Assembly: GCA_012034055.1 (NCBI GenBank)
Contig: JAAUSG010000023.1
Span: 1-35,823 of the forward strand
Origin: Leptolyngbyaceae cyanobacterium RU_5_1
Lineage (GTDB): Bacteria > Cyanobacteriota > Cyanobacteriia > Leptolyngbyales > Leptolyngbyaceae
DNA: 35,823 bases
Direction: 5' to 3'
Under the pieces are notes generated by a model. It saw only the letters and a program-made list of their open reading frames with translations. It made no database searches and was not told the origin of the DNA. The position numbers and the translations under genes are program-made. Below, one piece after another: positions 16,883-26,155 of the stretch; positions within the stretch are counted from its first letter, which is position 1; every line of letters starts with the position of its first letter.

Positions 16883-17104
16883 ATGAGTAACATTCAGCAA
16901 AAGATTGACGAAGAGCGTCAGCAAGCGCGTGCAGCTTGTGACATTAATGGTAGTGACTCCCCTGAGTGCGCTGCTGCTTGGGATGTTGTCGAAGAACTGC
17001 AGGCTGAAGCCTCTCACAGACAGCAGGTAAAGCCAAAAAACTCTCTAGAGCGCTATTGTGACGATAACCCTGATGCGGATGAGTGCCGGATCTACGAAGA
17101 CTAG
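16883..17104 (+). CDS. cp12: CP12, Calvin-cycle redox switch protein
   Basis: 73 residues, the full length for CP12. The N-terminal cysteine pair is CDINGSDSPEC (about 20-30), the core AAWDVVEELQAEASHR contains the AWD_VEEL signature, and the C-terminal pair is in ERYCDDNPDADECRIYED (about 58-73). CP12 is intrinsically disordered when reduced. In the dark its disulfides form and it ties GAPDH and phosphoribulokinase into an inactive complex, mainly through the C-terminal tail. All four cysteines are present. A strong hairpin follows the gene, so it is probably monocistronic. The gene for another Calvin-cycle enzyme, class II aldolase, lies 10 kb away. Confidence 0.95.
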   Translation: MSNIQQKIDEERQQARAACDINGSDSPECAAAWDVVEELQAEASHRQQVKPKNSLERYCDDNPDADECRIYED

Positions 17105-17158
17105 TGTTTGGTTCAGATACTCGCCTCTGTGAAGCATTTACTTAGTTGATTAACTGTG

Positions 17159-17202
17159 AAGTAGGTAGAACCCTAACTTAGCGTTCTACCTACTTCATTT
17201 TT
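17159..17202 (+). terminator. Terminator hairpin after cp12
   Basis: Perfect 12-bp stem AAGTAGGTAGAA (17159-17170) and TTCTACCTACTT (17184-17195) with a 13-base loop, followed by CATTTTTG. Confidence 0.75.
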
Positions 17203-17240
17203 GCGATAATAAATTGTTTGTCTTCTTTTTGCCTTAAGCT

Positions 17241-17843
17241 ATGCAAAGCCCACCCTGGCTCCCTTCTGTTGTGTGGACAGACTATCGAGTCGCGTTATTG
17301 GTTACAGTCATTTGTCCGCTGATTCTCCTCATTTGGGCATTTGTTCAAAAAGCAGAAGTAATCCAGCATTTATTGGTGATTTACTGGCGGGTTGCCAGTT
17401 TGTTGGTGATTACAGTCTACTTGTTCATTGGTGCCCAACCGGTTGGCTTTCTCTCGGGTTGGCTTTCCCTGGTTCTGATTCCGATTTCCCTCTGGTTTTG
17501 GATCGATCTGAATGAGGAGATTAGTGAACAACCTCAAACTCGCTTGAAGCTCGCATTTACATCCTGGCGATGGTCTACCACTGTTTATTGCATTCTGGGA
17601 GCTTTGGCTGAAATTCCAGTGCTCCGCTGCGCGTTCATTCAGTCACAACAGATGGTAGAACAATCGTTCTGTCGGATTTGGCTGGAGCCACCCTGGATGT
17701 TCCGCGAGCTTTTTCACGCTGGCACCAAGCCGGGTACTTTGGGTTTAATCGGGTGGATTGCGCTAGTGATTTACGTTCTATACCTTAGTTACTTTGTATT
17801 CATTCGATTGGGTAAGCAGGGACGCTCTGTAACCGGACAATGA
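17241..17843 (+). CDS. DUF3177 family membrane protein
   Basis: 200 residues with five or so hydrophobic helices (VALLVTVICPLILLIWAF, LLVIYWRVASLLVITVYLFIG, FLSGWLSLVLIPISLWFW, STTVYCILGALAEIPVL, LGLIGWIALVIYVLYLSYFVF). It belongs to a family found almost only in cyanobacteria and without known function. The conserved segments WTDYR near the start, RLKLAFTSWRW in the middle and PPWMFRELFHAGTKP near 150-164 are what I recognise. It follows the cp12 terminator, so it likely has its own promoter. No ribosome binding site is obvious. Confidence 0.8.
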   Translation: MQSPPWLPSVVWTDYRVALLVTVICPLILLIWAFVQKAEVIQHLLVIYWRVASLLVITVYLFIGAQPVGFLSGWLSLVLIPISLWFWIDLNEEISEQPQTRLKLAFTSWRWSTTVYCILGALAEIPVLRCAFIQSQQMVEQSFCRIWLEPPWMFRELFHAGTKPGTLGLIGWIALVIYVLYLSYFVFIRLGKQGRSVTGQ

Positions 17844-17866
17844 GATTTTTAGCAAACAAAATACCT

Positions 17867-17932
17867 GTAAGGGCAGGTTTGGCATTAAAGCTATTGGTTT
17901 GATGCAAAGACTTTAGCAAAACCTGCCCCTAC
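17867..17932. repeat. Diverged copy of the MITE inner inverted repeat
   Basis: GTAAGGGCAGGTTT (17867-17880) and AAACCTGCCCCTAC (17919-17932) are the same 14-bp arms as in the element at 2710-2823, with one mismatch. The centre and outer ends differ. It lies between the DUF3177 gene and the next small gene. Confidence 0.6.
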
Positions 17933-17981
17933 CAAAGGGTATGTTTTCCCTCAGAAATCTCCTAAATCAGCCAAAAAACCA

Positions 17982-18275
17982 GTGAACAAGCTGATTCGCT
18001 TAGAACAATACACGCTAAAACGTCCTCAAGAAGTGTTGTTGGTGACGGCGGAAGTGGATGGAGTCCCCGATCAGGTTGCTGTTTTTAAGGGGTTCTCCAG
18101 TTCACTGATGCGATCGACCGCCTTTGATCCTGACATTCCAGTTCTCCCGGAATCGGCTGAAATTATTCGGATCGATCGCCTGCACAGTCCTTATACCCCT
18201 GATGCTCCTCGTTACCTTCAACAAGAGTTGACCTGGGAAACCATTCAACCCTTATTGGTAGAGGTTGATGTTTAA
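17982..18275 (+). CDS. Conserved small cyanobacterial/plastid-type protein, unknown function
   Basis: 97 residues from a GTG at 17982; no better start exists. The sequence is soluble, with IRLEQYTLKRPQEVLLVTAEVDG, QVAVFKGFSSSLMRSTAFDPDIPVLP and IIRIDRLHSPYTP. I recall proteins of this shape in many cyanobacteria and in chloroplast-targeted plant proteins but know no function. After the gene, 18276-18423 holds a weak inverted repeat (AAACC...GTCCA with TGGAC...GGTTT) and nothing else that I can see. Confidence 0.75.
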   Translation: MNKLIRLEQYTLKRPQEVLLVTAEVDGVPDQVAVFKGFSSSLMRSTAFDPDIPVLPESAEIIRIDRLHSPYTPDAPRYLQQELTWETIQPLLVEVDV

Positions 18276-18423
18276 GCTTAAACCTTGTCCACGTCCAGAC
18301 CTGGGTTTTTCTGATAGGGAAAGCTATAGATTCCAAGCTGGACGGGGTTTAGTAGTTCGTCAGGATAGATCTGGGGGATAGCTCAAATCTACAAAAACAG
18401 TCAATGCATCGTAAATCTCTTCA

Positions 18424-19521
18424 CTATGCAATTGTCAACGGATCGACATCAATCGTGAGACTGACATCGCTGGGACAGAGGGCACGTAGTTCAGATGGGC
18501 TTGGAAGTTGCAGGGAAGGGGCGATCGCGTCGGCCGGTAGCTTGAGCAGAATCTGCCAGCGGTAGCGACTGGCAATGCGCAAAATGGCGGCGGGGGCTGG
18601 GCCAAGCTGTTCTGCACCCTGCGATCGCAAGGGAGCCAGGGTGTCGGCAACGCGCTCAACCGCCTTCTGTACCGCAACTGGATTGGCACTGCTAAAGCGC
18701 AGTAGAATCAGCCGACCGTAGGGGGGATAGTTGAGAGATTGGCGCTGCTGTAGTTCTGTTTGCACAAAGGTCTCGTAGTCCTGCTGCTGCACCGCTTTGA
18801 TAACTGGATGGTCGGGAGAGTAGGTCTGCAAAATCACCCGCCCGGGGCGATCGCCACGCCCACAGCGCCCTGCCACCTGCGTCAAGGTTTGGAAGGTGCG
18901 CTCACTGGCGCGGTAGTCAGACAAGTGCAGCAAGCCATCTGCTGCCACAATCCCGACCAGCGTCACATCGGGCAGGTCAATTCCCTTAGTCAGCATCTGG
19001 GTGCCAACCAGCAGATCGGCCTCGCCTGCGGCAAATTGAGTCAGGAGCGATCGATGGGACCCCTTAGTGCGGGTCGTGTCACTATCAAACCGCAGCACCC
19101 GCAAATTGGGAAACTGCTGGGCCAGCTCCTGGCTGACCCGCTGCGTACCGCTGCCAAAGTGCTTGAAGTAGGCAGAGTGACAGTTCGGACAGCCATCGGG
19201 TTGCACCTGGGTGTAGTGACAGTAGTGGCAACGCAGGGTGGGACGGGCATTGGCATGGGGCTGATGGTAGGCCAGAGACACATCGCAGTGAGGGCAGGTG
19301 ATCACATAGCCACAACTGCGGCACGAGACAAAGGTGCTGTGTCCGCGCCGGTGAATAAACAAAATCCCCTGTTGCCCAGTGTTCTGAAGCTTCTGTAGCG
19401 CCGCCTGCAGCGATCGGCTGAAAATCGAGCGATTCCCCTGGAGTAACTCTTGACGCAGGTCTACAACCTCTATTGTGGGCAGTGGGCGGGCGTGGATGCG
19501 GGTAGGGAGGGAGAGGTACAG
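18424..19521 (-). pseudogene. priA: PriA primosomal helicase, C-terminal part only (5'-truncated)
   Basis: The frame encodes the second half of PriA. From about YLSLPTRIHARPLPTIEVVD (near 19515) it runs through GILFIHRRGHS, the two zinc-binding clusters (CRSCGYVITCPHC and CHYCHYTQVQPDGCPNC), helicase motifs VGTQMLTKGIDLPDVTLVG and QVAGRCGRGDRPGRVILQT, and a C-terminal domain ending in DVDPLTIA. Missing are the DNA-binding N-terminus and helicase lobe 1 with the Walker motifs, roughly 450 of the usual ~830 residues. Upstream of 19521 the frame stays open to 19692, but through purine-rich low-complexity sequence that is not PriA. TTG at 19362 could start a 312-residue protein, but without Walker motifs it would not be a helicase. 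The lost half lies toward the AAA gene. Confidence 0.85.
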
Positions 19522-20703
19522 GGGGGGAGAGAGGATTTTAGATTGTCGATTGTCGAGAAATTGCTCCTCTTGCTCGTGTCTCCGTATCTCCTTGTCCTTT
19601 CGGTTCTGAGATTCTCTGTTCTCCTTCTCCTCTCTCCTCCCTCCTCTCTCCTCCCTCCTCTCCCTCCCCTCCCCGTCGCCGATCCCGAACTACCCCAAGG
19701 GCAGGTTCGCCTCGACTCTGCTTTCTACATCGAGCGGGTTCCCGACGAAGTCCAGTGCTACCGAGAAATTCTGCAGCCGGGAACGCTGATTCGGATCAAA
19801 GCACCTCGACAGATGGGCAAAACGTCGCTGATGTCGAGGGTTCTATATCAAGCCAGGGAGCAAGGCTATTACACGGTTCCACTGAGCTTCCAGCACGCAG
19901 ATATGGGCGTGTTTTCTAGCTTGAATCAACTGTTGCAGTGGTTCTGCAGCAAAGTTGTCCGCAAGCTACGTCTGCCTCATCAGATTGATCAGTACTGGAC
20001 AGACACCTACGGCAGTAAAGACAACTGCACGATGTATTTTGAGGACTGCTTGTTGTCGAAACTGGATCATCCACTGGTATTGGGATTAGACGAAATAGAC
20101 CGAATTTTTCAACATCCGAACATTGCGGATGATTTCTTTGGGCTGTTGCGGGCCTGGTATGAGGAAGCGGGATACGGAGGCAACGATAGCAGCCTTTGGG
20201 AAAAATTGCGGATGATTGTAGTTCACTCGACCGAGGTTTACGTTCCCTTAGATGTCAACCAATCTCCGTTCAACGTTGGCTTGCCGATCGAGCTTTCAGA
20301 GTTTAGCGTTGAGCAGGTGTTTGATCTCGCACAGCGGCATCGGCTGGATTGGCAGATGTCTCACGTTCAGCAACTGATGGCGATCGCAGGTGGGCATCCC
20401 TATCTAGTGCGACTGGCGCTTTATCACCTGGCCCAGCAACACCTGACCTTGAATGACCTGATCACCCTGGCCCCCACCGAAGCAGGTATTTACGGTGACC
20501 ATCTGCGTCATCACCTGTGGAAGTTACAACAGCATCCCGAACTGCGTACCGCTTTTAGCCGAGTGGTGACCAGCGATGAACCTGTGGAATTAGAGTCAGT
20601 TCTTGCCTTCAAACTGCACAGTTTGGGTCTTGTCCATCTCCAGGGGAACGACGTCACCTCCAGATTTGAACTGTATCGACGCTATTTCAGTGAACGACTA
20701 TGA
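19450..20703 (+). CDS. AAA-like ATPase (AAA_35 type), 5' end uncertain and probably truncated
   Basis: Recognisable homology begins only near 19687 (DPELPQGQVRLDSAFYIERV) and runs to the stop. The P-loop is [19 protein letters not shown] and Walker B is HPLVLGLDEIDRIF; LRMIVVHSTEVYVPLDVNQSPFNVGLPIEL and IAGGHPYLVRLALYHL follow. These mark the cyanobacterial AAA-like ATPases often fused to regulatory or effector-associated domains. The only start for the long frame is TTG at 19450, inside the priA frame. Translation before 19687 gives Leu/Pro-rich low-complexity sequence. No ATG occurs before the P-loop. An N-terminal accessory domain has therefore probably been lost with the 5' half of priA. 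The next gene encodes the same ATPase type. Confidence 0.7.
   Translation: MTQVYNLYCGQWAGVDAGREGEVQGGREDFRLSIVEKLLLLLVSPYLLVLSVLRFSVLLLLSPPSSLLPPLPPLPVADPELPQGQVRLDSAFYIERVPDEVQCYREILQPGTLIRIKAPRQMGKTSLMSRVLYQAREQGYYTVPLSFQHADMGVFSSLNQLLQWFCSKVVRKLRLPHQIDQYWTDTYGSKDNCTMYFEDCLLSKLDHPLVLGLDEIDRIFQHPNIADDFFGLLRAWYEEAGYGGNDSSLWEKLRMIVVHSTEVYVPLDVNQSPFNVGLPIELSEFSVEQVFDLAQRHRLDWQMSHVQQLMAIAGGHPYLVRLALYHLAQQHLTLNDLITLAPTEAGIYGDHLRHHLWKLQQHPELRTAFSRVVTSDEPVELESVLAFKLHSLGLVHLQGNDVTSRFELYRRYFSERL
19522..19686. repeat. Low-complexity pyrimidine-rich junction between priA and the AAA gene
   Basis: GATTGTCGATTGTCGAGAA, a short tandem repeat typical of intergenic DNA, is followed by about 70 bases of almost pure C and T with CTCTCCTCC units. 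It replaces the expected 5' half of priA and the expected 5' end of the AAA gene. It remains open in both gene frames, which is a by-product of its composition. Confidence 0.6.
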
Positions 20704-20886
20704 GTACAAATTTTGAATTTTGAATTTTGAATTTGGGTCAACAAGCCAATTTTTACAGCCATTTTCATTCGCATTAACCACACCCCATACCCTATACCCC
20801 ACACCCAAACTCACAAGACTATGGCTTACTGATCTGAATACTGCTGTAACTCATAACTCACAATTTCCCCTCATCTTGCATCACCC

Positions 20887-23800
20887 ATGAACTACACCCA
20901 CTCCTTACCCTTTACCTATCGAGTTGGCGGACATTTACCGTTGGACGCCCCCAGTTATGTTGTACGACAAGCCGATCGCGACTTGTATGATGGCTTGAAG
21001 GCGGGTGAGTTTTGCTATGTGCTGAACTCGCGGCAGATGGGAAAGACCAGTCTGCGAGTGCGTGTCATGCATCAACTGCAGGCAGAGGGAATTGTTGGAG
21101 CTGCGATCGACCTGAACAAGATTGGCAGTCAGGAGATTACGCCGGATCAGTGGTATGCCGGACTGATGCGACCACTGGTAACCAAGTTTAATTTGAACCT
21201 TGATTTGAGGAGTTGGCTGCGCGATCGCGAATATCTTCCACCTGTACAGCGTTTAAGCGAATTCATTGAGCAGGTGTTATTGGATGGTGTCGAGCAAAGA
21301 ATTGTGATTTTCATTGATGAAATTGACAGTATCCTCAGCCTCAACTTTCGCACAGAAGACTTTTTTGCCTTCATTCGGGCTTGCAATGAGTACAATCGTT
21401 TGACGTTTGTACTACTCGGTGTTGCAACACCGTCAGACTTGATTCAGGATAAAAACCGAACTCAATTTAACATTGGTCGAGCCATTGAGCTAAATGGCTT
21501 TCAGTTATCAGAAATAACACCATTAGTGGAAGGGTTAGCGCAACGCGTAAATCATCCCTGGGCAGTATTGGAAGCGATTCTAGAATGGACCGGTGGACAA
21601 CCATTTTTGACTCAAAAGATCTGTAAGCTGGTTCATACCTTTGATGGAATAATTCCGGTTGGTCATGAGGTGGAGTGGATCGAGCAGTTGGTGCGATCGC
21701 ACTTAATTGGCAACTGGGAAGCCAGTGATGAACCGCCGCACCTGAAAGCAATTCGCGATCGCTTACTCCGAATTGGACAACGCAGTCGTGGGGTTTTGGA
21801 TGTTTACCAGCAGGTTTTGAGGGATGGTGAAGTAGGCGCGATCGATAGTGCTGAACAGATGGAATTGCGCTTATCCGGATTAGTCGTCAAACAAACTGGA
21901 AAACTACGGATTAGTAATCGCATTTACAGCACCGTATTCAATCCCAGTTGGATCGCCAGAGCACTAACGGATTTCCAGGCAGACTTTTTGCACGTTGTCG
22001 CGAAACAGGAAGCAAAGCTGCTGTCGATGTTGAGTGTGATGGAAGGCAAGGATTTTGCCGATATCCTCCATGAAATTCTGGGATCGATTACCCTGCGCAT
22101 GGGTGAGTTGTTGAACGCCGATCGCACCACCATCTTCTTCATCGACGAGGAGAAGAATGATATTTGGTCGATTATTGTCCGCCATGAGGGCGCTAATTGT
22201 TCAAATATTCAAATCATTGCCAATAAAGGGGCAGGCGGACAAGTGACCAATATCAACAATATTGTCAGTCTGGACGGATCAGACAGCTCGAATGGCTATC
22301 ACATCTATAACGATCTGGTTTTACCCTTGACCAATCAGCAGCAGAAGATCGTTGCAGTGGTGCAGTTGGTCAATAAGCTGCGGCGATCGCACACCCCCAC
22401 TGCACCATTGGCAGATCGAATTAACTCCCAGGGTTTCACCCAATCCGATCAATGCCAATTAGAAGAATACGCTCCAGCCATTTTACGCATCTTATCGCGT
22501 TGCCAGGACTGCTACCGCCTAACTCAACGACTGCAAGCGTCCGAAGCGCTCACAGAGGCAACCCGATCCGTCTCCCAAAGCAGCCTTGATTCGGATGAAA
22601 TCATTGGGCGCGTGATGGAAGCGGCAAAGAAGCTGATGAACGCCGATCGCACGGCGCTCTGGTTAATTGACCGAACGACTCACCAATTGTGGACTAAAGT
22701 GCGCTTCAATGATGGCACCCATCAGGAACTGCGCATCCCAATCGGTGCAGGATTCGCAGGCATCGTCGCTGAAACCGGTAATTCGCTTAACATTCCTTTT
22801 GATTTGTACGACCATCCCGACTCCGAAACCGCTAAACAAACCGATCAGAAAACGGGATACCGCACCTGTAGTTTGCTCTGTATGCCAGTGTGCAGTCCCG
22901 AAGGAGAACTATTGGCAGTCACCCAACTGGTGAACAAACGTCGCCAGGGTGAATTTCCTGAGTACGATCCTGCCAACTGGCCCACCGCTCCTGAATGTTT
23001 TCAATCTAGCTTCGACAGCAACAGCCAGAAATACATGAAAATCTTCAATGCTCAGGTTGGAGTGGCATTACACAATGCCCGACAGTTTGCAGCGATGAAG
23101 CACCAGTCCGAGAATCATCCGCAAAGCGTGGTCATGCAAACCCTGTCGATGCTGAATCAGGTCATGGACAATCAGGGATTTGACGATATTCTGGACACCA
23201 CACTCCGCTCCATTACGCTCAACATCGGCAAATCTCTCAATGCCCACCGCACCACTATCTTTCTGCTGGATGAAGAACGGAATGAACTGTGGTCGATTGT
23301 GGCCGGATCTGAGAATAGCGAGCGCTCTCTAGAAATCCGCGTTCCGGCTGACAAAGGCATCGTCGGTGAGGTTGCCCACCTCAAGCAAACGATCAACATT
23401 CCCTACGATTTTTACGACGATCCCCGTTCTGGTACGGCAAGGGAGCAAGACAGGCGTAACCAGTATCGCACTTACACCATGTTGGCAATTCCCCTACTCA
23501 ACACGCAGGGGGATTTGATCGGGGTGATTCAGTTGCTCAACAAACTGAAGCAGGACAACAATCCGAGTGCTGATCTGGTCGATCGCATTGATCCAGAGGG
23601 CTTCACAGAGGTAGATGAACAGCGATTTGCCGCCAACGCACCCCTGGTTCGGATGATTCTAGAAAGTTTCTGCTCCTATCACAAAACCGCACGAGGACAA
23701 CGGGTTGCCGCTGCTTTGATGGCAGCAACGCGATCGGTCAGCCAAAGTAGTTTGGAACCCGAAGAAATTTTGACTCGCGTGATGGATGCAGCAAAACAGT

Positions 23801-24312
23801 TGATGAACGCCGATCGCAGCACACTCTGGTTGCGCGATCGCCACACCCACCAATTGTGGACACACATTTCCTTCAACGATGGGTCAACCCGTGAACTACG
23901 AGTGCAAATGGGTGAAGGCTACGTCGGTAAGGTTGCAGAAAGCGGACGTGCACTCAACATTCCCTTCGATCTCTACGATCATCCGAACTCTGAGACGGCC
24001 AAGAAAACCGATCTCAAGAGTGGTTATCGCACCTGCAGTTTGCTCTGCGTACCTGTCTTAAATCCCGATGGCGAGTTGATTGGTGTCACCCAACTCATAA
24101 ACAAAAAGAAACCCGGCGACTTTCCAGACACCAATCCTGTATATGGCGAAGAAATCCCCGACTGCTTTCAAACCAGCTTTGATGAAACTGATCAAAAATA
24201 TATGCAAATTTTTAATAACCAGGCAGGTGTCATTCTCCAAAACGCGGAATTGTTAGCGGCTGTACGTCAGCAAGAACAAGCGCTACTGGGCAATTTAAGC
24301 GTGAGTGAATAG
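20887..24312 (+). CDS. AAA-like ATPase fused to four GAF domains
   Basis: 1141 residues from the ATG at 20887 (a typical AAA_35 N-terminus, [20 protein letters not shown]). AAA-like domain at about 1-340: P-loop [11 protein letters not shown], Walker [13 protein letters not shown], and [14 protein letters not shown]. Four GAF domains follow at about 388-537, 554-735, 748-931 and 942-1117. They form an A-B-A'-B' duplication: B and B' share [26 protein letters not shown] and [12 protein letters not shown] domains bind cyclic nucleotides or other small ligands. The NK-F-x3-DE cyclic-nucleotide signature is complete only in A' (NKLKQ...GFTEVDE, about 884-911) and partial in the others. No kinase or cyclase output is present, so the ATPase itself is the likely output. 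It is 183 bp after the related AAA gene; that gap holds short A/T and CA-rich repeats. Confidence 0.88.
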   Translation: MNYTHSLPFTYRVGGHLPLDAPSYVVRQADRDLYDGLKAGEFCYVLNSRQMGKTSLRVRVMHQLQAEGIVGAAIDLNKIGSQEITPDQWYAGLMRPLVTKFNLNLDLRSWLRDREYLPPVQRLSEFIEQVLLDGVEQRIVIFIDEIDSILSLNFRTEDFFAFIRACNEYNRLTFVLLGVATPSDLIQDKNRTQFNIGRAIELNGFQLSEITPLVEGLAQRVNHPWAVLEAILEWTGGQPFLTQKICKLVHTFDGIIPVGHEVEWIEQLVRSHLIGNWEASDEPPHLKAIRDRLLRIGQRSRGVLDVYQQVLRDGEVGAIDSAEQMELRLSGLVVKQTGKLRISNRIYSTVFNPSWIARALTDFQADFLHVVAKQEAKLLSMLSVMEGKDFADILHEILGSITLRMGELLNADRTTIFFIDEEKNDIWSIIVRHEGANCSNIQIIANKGAGGQVTNINNIVSLDGSDSSNGYHIYNDLVLPLTNQQQKIVAVVQLVNKLRRSHTPTAPLADRINSQGFTQSDQCQLEEYAPAILRILSRCQDCYRLTQRLQASEALTEATRSVSQSSLDSDEIIGRVMEAAKKLMNADRTALWLIDRTTHQLWTKVRFNDGTHQELRIPIGAGFAGIVAETGNSLNIPFDLYDHPDSETAKQTDQKTGYRTCSLLCMPVCSPEGELLAVTQLVNKRRQGEFPEYDPANWPTAPECFQSSFDSNSQKYMKIFNAQVGVALHNARQFAAMKHQSENHPQSVVMQTLSMLNQVMDNQGFDDILDTTLRSITLNIGKSLNAHRTTIFLLDEERNELWSIVAGSENSERSLEIRVPADKGIVGEVAHLKQTINIPYDFYDDPRSGTAREQDRRNQYRTYTMLAIPLLNTQGDLIGVIQLLNKLKQDNNPSADLVDRIDPEGFTEVDEQRFAANAPLVRMILESFCSYHKTARGQRVAAALMAATRSVSQSSLEPEEILTRVMDAAKQLMNADRSTLWLRDRHTHQLWTHISFNDGSTRELRVQMGEGYVGKVAESGRALNIPFDLYDHPNSETAKKTDLKSGYRTCSLLCVPVLNPDGELIGVTQLINKKKPGDFPDTNPVYGEEIPDCFQTSFDETDQKYMQIFNNQAGVILQNAELLAAVRQQEQALLGNLSVSE

Positions 24313-24385
24313 GACGTTGTGTTTGAGTTTGCCCGTGAGATAGGATTTAAACTTGAAATTGCGCAAATTTCCACTCACGAGGTAC

Positions 24386-25269
24386 TCACTCATCAGTCAG
24401 CACCGCATGATCACTGGGTTTAATGCGATATCGGCCACGCTTTCTCGTGTAGACTTTGATAAATTCAGCTCCAAAAAGAAGAATCTGAGCAGAGTAGTAA
24501 ACCCAAATCAGGATGATGCCGAGCGACGCAGCTGCACTATAGGTTGAGCTAACGCTGCTGCTACCGAGATACAATCCAATCAAAAACTTCCCGATGTTAA
24601 ATAGCAACGCCGTGACAATTGAACCAATCCACAGATACTTCCAGGGGATTTTGACATCTGGTAGAACCTTGTAAATCAATGCAAACAGTAACGTGACCAC
24701 GGCAAACGAAATCGCAAAGTTAAGAATTTGTCCCGCAATAGTTAGCCCTGGAAATAGATAGCCAACAAAGCTACTTAAAGCCGCTAGCACCGTACTGAGC
24801 AGTAGAGAGACAAGCAGTAGGAAGCCAATCACGAGCACCATTGCAAAGGACAAAAACCGATCCTGAATAAAGAATCTCACCCCCAAGCCCGGTTTAGGTT
24901 TAACGTGCCAGATGGCATTCAGTGCTTCCTGAAGCTGTCCAAATACCCCAGAAGCACCCAACAACAATGCACCAATCCCAACGACAGTTGCAAAAATACC
25001 TGCAGATTCAGCTTTTGAGTGTTTTGCAGCATCGCCTGAATTGCTTCAGCCCCTTGCTTGCCGACCAATCCTTGAATCTGTCCAACAATTTCGCCTTGGG
25101 CTGCCTCTTGACCAAACACGGCTCCAGCAACCGCGATCGCGATCACCAACAGTGGGGCTAACGAAAACGCGGTGTAGTAAGCCAATGCAGCCGCCCACAG
25201 TGGCACTTTATCTGCTTGCCACTCAGCAACGGTTTCCTTCAACAAACTCCAGATAAACGTTGCTTTCAT
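24386..25269 (-). pseudogene. YihY/BrkB family membrane protein, frameshifted by one base
   Basis: Residues 1-~86 (MKATFIWSLLKETVAEWQADKVPLWAAALAYYTAFSLAPLLVIAIA...) are in one frame and the rest (ESAGIFATVVGIGALLLGASGVFGQLQEALNAIWHVKPKPG to SDHAVLTDE) in another. The shift falls at the A run read on the minus strand from 25013-25016. Five A instead of four would join the frames into 294 residues, the normal family size, with six helices and the GIILIWVYYSAQILLFGAEF signature. AAGGAG at 25277-25282 supports the ATG at 25269. The family consists of inner-membrane proteins of unclear function; it is not ribonuclease BN as once named. Whether the lesion is real or a sequencing error is open. Confidence 0.88.
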
Positions 25270-25280
25270 TCAATAACTCC

Positions 25281-25433
25281 TTAAATCATGACTCTGCCCC
25301 GTTCCAATTCCATTAACAAATGAGACTCTAATCGACGCCCTCTCTCCGATGAATGAAATTGGAGGTGCTGTTTCAAGTCGGAGATTAACCAAAGTGGTAG
25401 TGGTAAACACGTCAAATCTGAACACGTCCTCAT
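25281..25433 (-). CDS. Possible small protein upstream of the BrkB gene
   Basis: 50 residues from an ATG at 25433, ending 11 bp before the BrkB start. The sequence (CLPLPLWLISDLKQHLQFHSSERGRRLESHLLMELERGR) looks like a soluble amphipathic helix. The spacing would suit a two-gene operon. The ribosome binding site is weak (AGGA) and I do not recognise the family. The frame continues upstream to 25511 into the IS derivative, so a longer protein once interrupted there is possible. Confidence 0.3.
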   Translation of the reverse strand: MRTCSDLTCLPLPLWLISDLKQHLQFHSSERGRRLESHLLMELERGRVMI

Positions 25434-25478
25434 TCCTGGGAGAGACGATACTGTGACGGTTGGATTGTTAATGTTCTG

Positions 25479-25709
25479 CTCAGTACAGGACAGCCCCATC
25501 TGGGCTGGCATGGTGCTCGACTTGCCTTTGTGGCCTTTCTAACTGGATTGTGATTGCATCAGCACAATCCTTTGAAACTCAAGTCTCATGGACGTAGAGA
25601 AAAAAGTCTATTTCACTATGGATTCGACTACATCCGCAATGTCGTGCTTAATTTAGATCAAAAGATGGCGGAACTTGTTGAGATTTTACAGTTTTTGTCC
25701 TGTACTTAG
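25479..25709 (+). mobile_element. Internally deleted derivative of the IS4-type element (MITE-like)
   Basis: 231 bp bounded by the same ends as the larger element at 28951-29861: CTCAGTACAGGACA at the left and the complement of CTAAGTACAGGACA at the right. Inside are about 45 bp of the transposase 5' region (CCCCATCTGGGCTGGCA) fused directly to the last ~170 bp, which encode the C-terminal motif HGRREKSLFHYGFDYIRN. The middle is gone, so it cannot encode a transposase. The right end cuts a SLOG-family gene. No clear target duplication is visible. Confidence 0.8.
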
Positions 25710-25962
25710 AAGCAAACCTGGTAATCTTCAGCGTCCAGCGTTGTTCTTGCCCTTGGAAGAGAATCGCGCAAATGAGAGGAATGTGGGGTTTAAGGACAGC
25801 AAGGGCGATCGCAATATCCCACTCCTGCGCCATACCGCTAATCACCTGATCTGGTTCGAGATGTTGTAGATGGGTTGAAGCCAAGTATACCAGTCGTTTT
25901 AGCACTTGGTTCGACCGCTTAGATTGTCGGTAGGAGCATGACGATGCGATCGCTTCAATCAC
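25710..25962 (-). pseudogene. SLOG/DUF1273-family protein fragment cut by an IS derivative
   Basis: The readable part (VLKRLVYLASTHLQHLEPDQVISGMAQEWDIAIALAVLKPHIPLICAILFQGQEQRWTLK) has the order of conserved blocks of the YpsA-like SLOG family: a helix with LxxLV, the nucleotide-binding VISGMAxGxD loop and the F-x-GQExxW block. The N-terminal TGHRP motif is degenerate, and the frame has a GTG start at 25962 after an in-frame stop. The C-terminal ~80 residues are lost where the element at 25479-25709 begins. SLOG proteins bind nucleotides or nucleotide-derived ligands; this copy is dead. Confidence 0.55.
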
Positions 25963-26083
25963 TTTTTGCTAGCCTAGGTTGCTCAAATGCTGAGTCACGA
26001 GAATTGCTGACACCTCTCTAAAAGAGTTCCTAAACTCCGCAAGTTCTGTGTTATCCTAAAAAACGTTGTAAATTTATCACGGC

Positions 26084-26155
26084 GGGTCGCTAGCTCAGCG
26101 GTAGAGCATTCGGCTTTTAACCGATTGGTCCCGGGTTCGAATCCCGGGCGACCCA
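26084..26155 (+). tRNA. tRNA-Lys (anticodon UUU)
   Basis: Cloverleaf readable by eye: acceptor GGGTCGC/GCGACCC, D arm GCTC/GAGC, anticodon loop CTTTTAA, T arm CCGGG-TTCGAAT-CCCGG, discriminator A. The CCA end is not encoded. The anticodon stem has one T-T mismatch at its base. Confidence 0.96.

Noticed and set aside
16700-17017. 105-codon frame antisense to cp12
   Set aside because: Overlaps a complete CP12 gene; no ribosome binding site or recognisable domain.
18760-19398. 212-codon frame antisense to priA
   Set aside because: Covers the zinc-binding and helicase motifs of priA on the other strand and matches no family I know.
19450-19686. Signal-anchor-like hydrophobic N-terminus of the AAA protein
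   Set aside because: The Leu/Pro-rich stretch comes from the pyrimidine-rich low-complexity tract and precedes the real homology; it is not evidence of membrane location.
25000-25030. Programmed -1 frameshift in the BrkB gene
   Set aside because: No classical slippery heptamer or stimulating structure; two other genes show the same kind of one-base loss, so error or mutation is simpler.
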